Shown in pieces: positions 56,447 through 64,000 of a stretch of 64,000 nucleotides of DNA (positions within the stretch are counted from its first letter, which is position 1; each line of letters opens with the position of its first letter). The position numbers and the translations under genes were made by a program. The notes under the pieces were generated by a model. The model was not told the DNA's origin. It did not search any database and saw nothing but the letters and a program-made list of their open reading frames with translations. The stretch comes from Yamagishiella unicocca (lineage: Eukaryota; Chlorophyta; Chlorophyceae; Chlamydomonadales; Volvocaceae): positions 1,426,001 to 1,490,000 of the forward strand of contig BDSL01000008.1 in the NCBI GenBank assembly GCA_003116995.1, read 5' to 3'.

Positions 56447-58363
56447 TGCGAGTAAACGGCCTGCTGAATGGACTGCTGCTGCTCGTGTTTTTGATACCAG
56501 TCATCTGAGGCTATCGATCGTCCGCAAGAGCTCCTGTCTGGAGCTCATTGCTGGGCGAGGCTGGCAAACGTGGCGGGGGAGGGCGCTTGGGTTGCAGCTA
56601 GCTAACGTATGGATAGCTGAGGTACAGGAGGGTAGCTAGTGCTCGAAAGCTGAGTAAGGTTGAAAAGCCACAGATTAGTATGTGTATGCGTCAACGTATA
56701 GATGAGACGATTGTTCGGGCGGGGAACGGACATCTGTGGGCTAGTGGGTGCTCATCGGCACCAGGCATATGGTCGACACGTATGATGGACGCGTTCGCAC
56801 GTATGAACGGGATTATGGGCTGTTTTTGCGCAGGGAAGAGTACTTTATTACCGTGGTCATAGCTGTTGAGCCGTGTTAATAAAAGAGTGGTGGCCGCTCG
56901 TCAGCGCCGGTCACAACAAAAAGTGTTGAGTTTCCCTGTACTAACGACCCCCCGGTGCTTACCCTGCTCATACTCAATGCGCGGGTGCGGCATGCGCATA
57001 TCTAATCACTGACGTGAAATGCTAACCTAAAGGCGAACTTTACGTACGTAAGCTGGAGGCACGTTTTTGGTCGTCACGAGGGCGATGAGGAGACAGTTAT
57101 GTCCGTTAGTTCTTTGTTGGCCCTAATCGCTCGTGTGCGGGGACAGAAGGCCCCAATGGATATGATATCGTAACTGCAGTCTCCCTTCGGAGCGATGCTT
57201 AGGACGCTTAGAGGCGGCCTCCCTAGCGGCTAGGGCGACACATTTGTTTTTTTACTTATCGCCGTAACTGTAGTTGACCTGAATTGGCAGACGACAAGGC
57301 TGATCGCTTAACATGTAAGCTGAGGATTCCACGCTGCATTCTATCCTGAGTGCCACCACTTGCTTATTTGGTATGTAACGACTGTAACCACTGTAACCTG
57401 CAACAAAGAGTGAACTGCCACTGGTGTCGTTGCCTGCTGCAACGAGTTGCCACCGATGCCTTCAGCAATTAACGAAGGTATTATAACAGTATCGCCACTG
57501 CCCTCGCTCCTGGGCGAGCCTGGCTTGCCCACCGAAGTGCACAACGCGGGATCGTGAGGGCCAGTGAGGGCCTAAAGCGTTGCAAGGTCATTCAGAAGAG
57601 GCCCATTTGCATCCCATGCCCACGCACGAGTAGTTTCTACCAACATCTGCGGCCAGACAAGCACCCATGACGGCCCATGGCGTCTGCAGCAAGCAAGCAC
57701 ACGCGCGCAGGGACGACAGGGGCTGGGATCAGCGCGAAGGCTGCCATGCCAAGTACGAAATATGACTTCGTTAAAATAACCGAGGATACCGCGCCCTCCG
57801 TTCAGAGGGGTCAACCCGCCGAACGAATCAAGTACGTGCGTTTTTGCGAACCGGCGGTTAAGTGCAATCCTAGCGCGCGCGCCCAATGCGCCGAACCCCT
57901 TCATCCTTGATACACGCAAGCGACATATTTCAAAAAGTATATTAGCAATGATCCGAGCCGCGAGCCAAGCCGTATGATCGAGCGCCTTGCAAGGAGCTCG
58001 TCGGCCGCGGACTGCGTCCTTTCTGTTCTCACGCCGATATCCGTCCAGCATACAACGTTTCACCCCCTGGTTCATCATGTTTCAGCCCCGACCGAGACGC
58101 CGCTGCCTCTGTATGGGAGAGCGAACGCTCGCTCGAATAGGATCCAAGGGTAGGTCGAGGCGCACGGCCTCTAGTCCAACGCAGCAGGCCCAACGATGCA
58201 GCAGCCAAACATTTTCCTCAAAAAGCATTCCACTCTCTTCCCATCGCACTCTTACGCGCTCTCTCTCGTGGTCGATACCGTCGCGAATCTGTCCGTCCAG
58301 AACCCGGACACTACCGGTATTTCGTTCTCCAGATCTCCATCCAGCAACCATCAGTCCCAGGCA
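56447..58363. other. Intergenic region between paralogues A and B
   Basis: About 1.9 kb, no supported gene. It includes the 3' UTR of A and the promoter of B. The sequence actgtaaccactgtaacctg near 57390 may be a trace of the dispersed repeat. Confidence 0.4.
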
Positions 58364-58825
58364 ATGCCGCCAACGCGCTCCCGCCGGCGTGCGCCCACGC
58401 GGGCGCCGTGGTCAGCCGGCACTAGCGCTGGCCTGGCGCTGGTTTCTGCGGTGCTGCTGCTGGCTCTGGTGCTACCTCAGCGAGCAGAGGGCGCCCGTGG
58501 ACCCGGCGGCGTCGGCATGGGCACCAGCGAGGGCGGCGCCGATGGCTCTGGCAGCGCCGCCACCGTAAGCAGCAACTGCCACGATCACCACGACGACGAC
58601 GACCAGGTTCACGCCGGCAGCAGCAGCAGCAAGTCCTCCGACGCGGCGGCGAGCTCCGTCAGCATCGACAGCTCGGAGGCGTTGCCGCCGCTGCCGACAG
58701 GAGGGGAAGCTCCAATGCAGCCCCCTGGCGGTGTGTGGAACCGGGTGCTCAAGCAAGTGACCACGACCGTGAGTCTCAAGACGCCGCGAGTGACGTACAA
58801 CAGGAAGACCACCTGGGGGGGCTAA
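58364..58825 (+). CDS. Small secreted Gly/Ser-rich protein, family member B
   Basis: Intronless, 153 residues. Strongly basic n-region (RSRRRAPTRAP) and hydrophobic core GLALVSAVLLLALVLPQ, cleavage likely near EGA. The mature part has Gly-rich sequence, SSNCHDHHDDDD (lone Cys; a His/Asp run that might bind metal), a Ser-rich stretch, EALPPLP, WNRVLKQVTTTVSL and KTPRVTYNRKT at the end. It is collinear with A and C but the most diverged in the middle. An in-frame ATG at 58196 would put 56 residues before the signal peptide and is less likely. Function unknown; secretion inferred. Confidence 0.68.
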   Translation: MPPTRSRRRAPTRAPWSAGTSAGLALVSAVLLLALVLPQRAEGARGPGGVGMGTSEGGADGSGSAATVSSNCHDHHDDDDQVHAGSSSSKSSDAAASSVSIDSSEALPPLPTGGEAPMQPPGGVWNRVLKQVTTTVSLKTPRVTYNRKTTWGG

Positions 58826-60203
58826 TACAGGCAGCCGAGCGCGCCGCTGCATCCGCTGCGTGCCGCCGTCGTCAGCTGGCAACCTGTCATCACGCGTCAG
58901 CAACCCAGTTCCCTGCGTGCGAGTTCAGGTAACGCTGAGAGGATTGCGGTTGCGTGTTCCGCTGCGGATGTGGATGGGTGGGTGCGATGAGGGCCTCTGC
59001 ACGGGGTAATGTAGGCGAGGACAGAGCTGCAAGGGATGATAGTAAGCTAGCCGTCGTAGCTTGCATGTGTGAGCTGATGGCCCTCTGTGGCCTCGATCCC
59101 CGATATCTAGCCTTGCTTCTAGAGCAGGCAGCGTGTTAGAGGACTGTTTGAACCAGAATGTGCGTTGCTTGGTTGCTGTGGACCGTGGACGTGCCCTTGC
59201 GACGACGCAAAGGCAGACGGTGTGTTGCGTTGCGTAGCGGCACTGGTTTTAATTGCGAAGTAGTGTTTTAATTGTAAGGGAGTTGCAGGCGGCGTGTCGG
59301 GAACCCCTGGTCTATCTTCTCGGTTGCTTGGTGTAATTTCTTACTTGTCTTGAAAAACGCAACTACGGTGCGGTACGGTTCTGGCAAATGTAGCGACGTT
59401 ATTGTCTGCCGGACTTCCAAGAGGCATGAATGGTGATGGGTGGCTGTACCGGCAGTCTGCGCCGATTACTGACATAGCAGAAGGAGCCCAGGTTGCGGCA
59501 GGACCCAGATCGCGGGAGGATACCAGGATCTGGCCCCCCCCCACTACTGCCCGCGCGGCATACATCTATCGCTGTAAACATGATGAATACTGACTAATTT
59601 CACGAAGAAGAGCAACCACTTGGAAAGGGCAGCGCTGAGGGCAAAAACGACCCTGGGTGACTAAGGCACGCAGCATACCGTACATGTCGTACACCCGCGG
59701 GTCGTGGTTTGACAGGCACGGGCAGGCCTCCGCGCTTAGACAGGCAGTTGAGTGATACGTCAGTGCGGGATCCAAAGCCATCTGCGGGGTCACGTCATCC
59801 GACCTGGCGAGGGCGGAACGGTTGAAAGGCTCTCAAGAAAGGATTTTCAAGCACACAAGACAATTAAAAGACACCCGCTCAGCATTTCGCTCTACAACAC
59901 CGTCGACCTGCTGTCCGTGCAGCTTTTCTTCGCTGTGCATTTGCGTTCCTCGGTAAGAGCAGGAACGCCTTCCATTTTTACTTCACCGCCCATTTTTATT
60001 TGGACGACATCCGCTTCTTGCTGCGCCATTTTGCTCCTTACTTCACCACAACGCTCATGCTGCTCCTACGTGCCCCCGCCCATACTTCAGCAGGTCAGTC
60101 CGAGCAACAAAGCCCACGACAAGAAGCAACCTCCGCTACTGACTGCCGTCCGGTCACAGCCCAGCAACCCCTCCTGCCGGCCTCATTCAATCCAAGCACA
60201 ACA
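58826..60203. other. Region between paralogues B and C
   Basis: B 3' UTR and C promoter/5' UTR. The segment 60050-60203 is open in the C frame back to 60000 and shows similarity to sequence upstream of A. No other gene is supported. Confidence 0.4.
59273..59277 (+). terminator. Putative polyadenylation signal TGTAA
   Basis: About 450 nt after the stop of family member B, in AT-rich sequence, a plausible 3' end. Confidence 0.4.
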
Positions 60204-60698
60204 ATGCAGCGGTCGCGCTTCTGCCGGAGTCCCTCGGGGGCTCCTTCATCAACCGGTGCTAGCACTACCGGACTGGCGCTAGTCGCTGCGGTGGTGCTGC
60301 TGGCGCTGATGCAGCCCCAGCCTGCGCTGGCCGCCCGTGGAGCTGACGTCGGCGACGTCATCGGCACAATTGGCGATGCTGGCGATGCAACCACCGCAGG
60401 CGCTCGCAACACCACCACCACCACCACCACCACCAGCGCAACCGGCACCACCACCAGCAGCAATTGCCACGGCAAGGGCCACGTCAGCAGCATCCAGCAG
60501 CGTCCCACAACGGCCGTGGAAGCGGTCTCACCCAGCACGCGCACGAAGGAGCTGCTGCCGCCGGTAGCATCTGACGTGGCCGGCGGCGCGACGCCACGCC
60601 GAGGTCTGAAGCAGCAGCAGATATCGCAGGAGACTAAGATAAAGACGGCGCGCGTGGATTGGTCTAGGAAGACCGTTCGTCAGGGCCTTATCGGCTGA
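60204..60698 (+). CDS. Small secreted Gly/Thr-rich protein, family member C
   Basis: Intronless, 164 residues. Signal-peptide core GLALVAAVVLLALMQPQPALA is identical to A over that stretch, followed by ARGADV. Then a Thr-rich run (eight Thr), SSNCHGKG with the only Cys of the mature chain, RPTTAVE, KELLPPVA, RRGLKQQQI and KTARVDWSRKTVRQG at the end. The nucleotide sequence is also near-identical to A across the signal peptide, so A and C are the most recent duplicates, with B between them. ATG 60204 is chosen by alignment to A; the frame extends upstream to 60000. Function unknown. Confidence 0.7.
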   Translation: MQRSRFCRSPSGAPSSTGASTTGLALVAAVVLLALMQPQPALAARGADVGDVIGTIGDAGDATTAGARNTTTTTTTTSATGTTTSSNCHGKGHVSSIQQRPTTAVEAVSPSTRTKELLPPVASDVAGGATPRRGLKQQQISQETKIKTARVDWSRKTVRQGLIG

Positions 60699-62304
60699 TG
60701 ATGCAGCGAAGAGGAGCCTGCCGCCTCGCGATGGGTCAGGAAGCAATGGCAGCCGCCGCCAGCCGGCGGCCATAGCATGCGCTGCCGCTTCAGCTAGGTG
60801 CTAACCAGGAGGGGTCGGGTGAGACGTGCACGTGGGCTGTCGTCGGGCTTTCTTCAAGGAACGGCGGCGACCCACGGCAGTTTGTGTATGTCGCCCCTTC
60901 AGCCTCTTCCGCACGATTGCTTGCTTGGTGCGGTGGTTCGTTTAGGTTATTAGCAGATGGCTGAGGGGCCGCCGGTCGGTTGTCAGGTGCCCTGAGCCCA
61001 GTACTGCATCTCCAAGCGCGCCGCACTGCCGGTCAAACGCATCCTAGATAATCCAGGAATAATTAATTTGTGGGTAACTATCGTCGAACGGTCATGTCGA
61101 AGCCTGAATATGACTGCTATCTCAAGTTGTGCCATGAGCAGTTGAGCGCATATACTTTGTATTTTGGACACTTTGCTACAGACCGCGAATGCTAACCAAT
61201 AATGCATTTACCGCCTTAAGGCTACATTACTCGGGCTGTATGTGCATTCCCGCGCAAGGGCAAATTCCCTTGTAAGCAAAAACGTCCCTTGTAAGCAAAC
61301 GTCCGTCGCTTTGTCCACGTCACTCAATGGCGGAAGCGGGGGCCTGAAATACGTATACCAGCGCACCAGAGCACCGCGCGCACGTGCATTTCATTTTGTT
61401 GTTGGAGTCGCGGCTGAGTGTCCGTTAGTGTAGCTGCTCTAGGTTTACCTCGCAGACATTGATTGGGTGCCGGAAAGTTCAAGGAAAGGGCACTGAACAA
61501 GTACCGGTAGCTGCTGTTGTCGCCGACGCACCAGGCGGCAGCTCGTAAAGAAGCTACGGCCAAGGAGACCCAGGGGTCACGACCTGCATGGACTTGCACG
61601 CCGTTGCGGCCTGCCGCATTCGCCAGTGCAGGCCACCTAGGACTCATCTGACATTAGAAAACCTTAAGGCAGCGCAAACAGCAAAATTAAAGTTGTTTAC
61701 GGGTACGGCATCCGAGGGCGAGGCGGAGTCATCCAGCCCACAAGGATAGCTTCCCTTCCCAAACGAAGCCAGACGGCCACAAGATCAAACACCACTCGGT
61801 AACAGTTACCACCACCAACAACCCGAGAAAACAACGTAATTCAAGCCGACGCACATCCACGATACCGACAAACCGGTACGCAACCCTATCCGTGTCGTCA
61901 CACTGCGCTGCCAAACGAAGTTCGCGCTCTTATTCTGGCTTGGACGCTTTTTGCGAAGCGGTGGATGGATGTTCCAGCACTCAAAGACAATTTGCTATTT
62001 TCAAAGACGCCGCGCAAAGCAGCGCCTTCCTTGAAACAGCGTCTCTCGGCGACGCGCCAACGCGCGGGTGCCGCCCCGGGGGAGTTCCAATCATTTATAG
62101 GAGCAATATACTTTCCCCGCTTTATTTTTTAGGCGTTACAGCATCCCAGGCACCCACGCCAACGTTACGTAGTGTTCCCTCCGCGAACCCTCAACGCGCG
62201 CCCTGCAGGTTCGACCAGCTCCCCTCGTAATCGATCACCGGGAACAACCTCAGCCACAGCTAGCGCTTAATACTGATTGCGGGTAGCACACCGCAAGCAA
62301 GACA
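60699..62304. other. Intergenic region
   Basis: About 1.6 kb. Two TGTAA motifs sit in a short direct repeat (cccttgtaagcaaa, 61268-61302), about 570 nt after the stop of C. No supported gene otherwise. Confidence 0.4.
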
Positions 62305-63685
62305 ATGCGGCAGGCGGCTCCCTGTCGGAGGCCGGCTCATGTGCCGGCGCCTTGCCTGGCACTAGCCGCGACAGTGCTGCTGGCGCTGGCGTTTCACCCG
62401 CACCCAGCTACCAGCTCTACAGACTCCCCTTTCCAGTCTGTCCAGTGGAAGGTTACCCGTGGGCTGCGGCAGGTTACTGACGGCGGGAACCTAACCACCA
62501 CCGGCCCTACCGAACCCGTCAGCGGTGCCCCAAACATCAGCGTGCCGCCACTTACCGGCACCCCCACCGCCAGCGCCCCGCCTGCTGCTGAGACCCCAGC
62601 CCCCACTGCCACCACCACCACCGCCGGTGCAACGCTGCCAGGCGATGTTACGGCTGTGCGATCATGTCTGCCGTTCAACATCCTGATCTTGCCGGCCGCT
62701 GGTAGCGGCGTCCCCACTGGTGGCGGTGTCCCCACTACCGGCGAAAATGTCACTACTGGCGGGAACTTCACCACCGGCGAAAATGTTACTACTGGCGGGA
62801 ACATCCCCACTGGCGGCGCCGCCCCCACCGGCGGGAACGTAACCACCGGCAACGCGACGAGTGATATGACCAGTGCCACTGCCGGCAGCGGTGGCGGCGG
62901 CGGTGGCGGCAACGCCACCATCCTCATGGAGGCGGAGTTCGACGTCATCAACGCCACTGACATCACCTACTCCCAGGCTGACGGCATCCTTTCACTCGGG
63001 CTGGCGCAGGTGCGGCCGCTGGCGCGGGTGCGGGGAGGCGGTGCGCGCGCGTGTTCTGCCGTAGATGAGTATGTGGTCGTGCGCCGTACATGGGTATGTG
63101 GTCGTGCGCCGTACATGGGTATGTGGCCGTGCGCCGTACATGGGTATGTGGTCGTGCGCTGTACATGGGTATGTGGCCGTGCACCGTACATGGGTATGTG
63201 GTCGTGCGCCATACTTGGGATGTGCGGCGCGTGATGCCACAGCAGCGGGCACGCGGGACCCATTCGTCGCCCTAGGCATACGTGTGCGTGTCCTGGTGTT
63301 TTGTTTTAAGCAGAAGCGCCCCATTCCGAGCTCGGCGACAACAGCTTCCTTGAACAGGAGCAAGAGGTTGCTTTACTACGGTTTTACCACCTGTTGTCCC
63401 AGCAGCGCGCAATTGTCGAAGCGCTCGAAGCGCATTCGGCGCACGTAGTTGTGGGCTCCTTGTTCCAGTCGTGGGCTCGTGGGCTCCTGACCAAAAGGCA
63501 GAGCCACCGCGCACAAGTATTGTCGCAACCGGGTGGTGTCTTTCACAAGCTGCTGCACCGCACAGCCCCGCTGCACCCAACTCCCCTCCTGGTCCCGGCA
63601 GGGCTACGAGAGCCACCACGTGATTAACATGACCATCTACACCGCGAACAGCAGCTCGCTCCGCTACGTGCAGAACTTCGGGCGA
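62305..63685 (+). CDS. Secreted Thr/Gly-rich repeat protein, partial (runs off window)
   Basis: Two exons, 62305-63009 and 63602-63685, join in phase; a donor GT at 63686 shows the gene continues beyond the window. Signal peptide core LALAATVLLALAF, then WKVTRGLRQVTDG, loosely like WNR-LKQ-VTT of the upstream family. The central part has repeats of TTGENV, TTGGNF and PTGGN with many N-x-T sequons (NVT, NFT), a polyGly run, then EFDVINATDITYSQ and, in exon 2, HHVINMTIYTANSSS. The repeated Asn-x-Thr/Ser suggests heavy N-glycosylation in the secretory pathway. Extracellular matrix or cell-wall role is only inference. Not recognised as a known family. Confidence 0.6.
63064..63220. repeat. 24-bp minisatellite (gtacatgggtatgtggtcgtgcgcc)
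   Basis: Six tandem copies with gtcgtg/ccgtg variation in the intron of the partial gene. They read as repeated peptides in every frame and are not coding. Confidence 0.92.
63473..63515 (+). repeat. Dispersed repeat, diverged copy 7
   Basis: gtgggctcctgaccaaaaggcagagccaccgcgcac aligns block by block to the right half of the dispersed repeat, closest to copy 3. Confidence 0.5.
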
Positions 63686-64000
63686 GTGTTTTTGGTTTGG
63701 GTTCGGGAGGGGTCTGGGGACGGGTGGGCGTCGGGCCCAATGCCCACATCCAGTAATGACATATGGGCGGGTGATTTTGGTTTGGGTTCGGGAGGGGTCT
63801 GGGGACGGGTGGGCGTCGGGCCCAATGCCCACATCCAGTAATGACATATGGGCGGGTGATTTTGGTTTGGGTTCGGGAGGGGTCTGGGGACGGGTGGGCG
63901 TCGGGCCCAATGCCCACATCCAGTAATGACATATGGGCGGGTGATTTTGGTTTGGGTTCGGGAGGGGTCTGGGGACGGGTGGGCGTCGGGCCCAATGCCC
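63686..64000. repeat. 85-bp tandem repeat reaching the window edge
   Basis: Almost four copies of an 85-bp unit (tttgggttcg at 63781, 63866 and 63951), starting exactly at the intron donor of the partial gene and running to the window end. Confidence 0.95.

Noticed and set aside
63389..63919. Forward and reverse ORFs through the right-hand intron
   Set aside because: They are made from the dispersed repeat and the 85-bp array, whose period is not a multiple of three.

Overview
The window looks like nuclear DNA from a volvocine-type green alga (Chlamydomonadales; species not determinable here). It is GC-rich. Genes are split into many short exons with GTGxGT/GTAxGT donors and pyrimidine-GCAG acceptors. 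TGTAA polyadenylation-type signals follow several stops, low-complexity minisatellites fill the introns, and all the recognisable proteins are typical of algae or plants. I found no prokaryotic operon, rRNA, tRNA or CRISPR. For seven multi-exon genes I could chain exons in consistent phase from start to stop. The other models are partial and are marked so.

Layout, left to right. (1) 171-2901, minus: class I SAM methyltransferase with an NPPY motif. (2) 3564-8054, plus: haem-oxygenase-like diiron oxidase, nine exons. (3) 9211-13419, plus: GT61-like secretory glycosyltransferase. (4) 16275-20809, plus: greatly enlarged NRT2/NNP-family transporter with altered substrate-site residues. (5) 24169-29063, minus: citrate synthase with a peroxisomal PTS2, a long (GGATT)n array in one intron. 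(6) 29384-30830, plus, divergent from it: protein ending in an R3H-associated/Ycf45-like domain. (7) 32396-34757, minus: ASMT/COMT-type O-methyltransferase. (8) 35004-38344, plus, only 246 bp away: chlorophyllase-like hydrolase with a signal peptide. (9) about 40541-44735, minus: R2R3-MYB factor. (10) 47226-48505, minus: DUF506/PDDEXK-like protein. (11) 49529-53690, plus: double-hotdog acyl-CoA thioesterase. (12) 55958-60698, plus: three intronless paralogous secreted proteins in tandem, followed by (13) a partial secreted Thr/Gly-rich glycoprotein gene from 62305 running off the right edge.

Most genes are unrelated single units, not a pathway cluster. Four divergent pairs (methyltransferase/diiron oxidase, citrate synthase/Ycf45-like, O-methyltransferase/chlorophyllase, DUF506/thioesterase) may share promoters. 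The best candidate for something undescribed is the tandem family at 55958-60698. Its members have a signal peptide, a Gly/Thr-rich stretch, a lone Cys in an SNCH motif, an LPP motif, and a basic tail of the form LKQ...K-T-x-R-V-x-[YW]-x-R-K-T. Two other items deserve attention. The transporter has lost the first substrate Arg expected of nitrate transporters. A near-perfect inverted 57-bp repeat pair flanks the catalytic exon of the first gene and belongs to a short dispersed repeat found elsewhere in the window.
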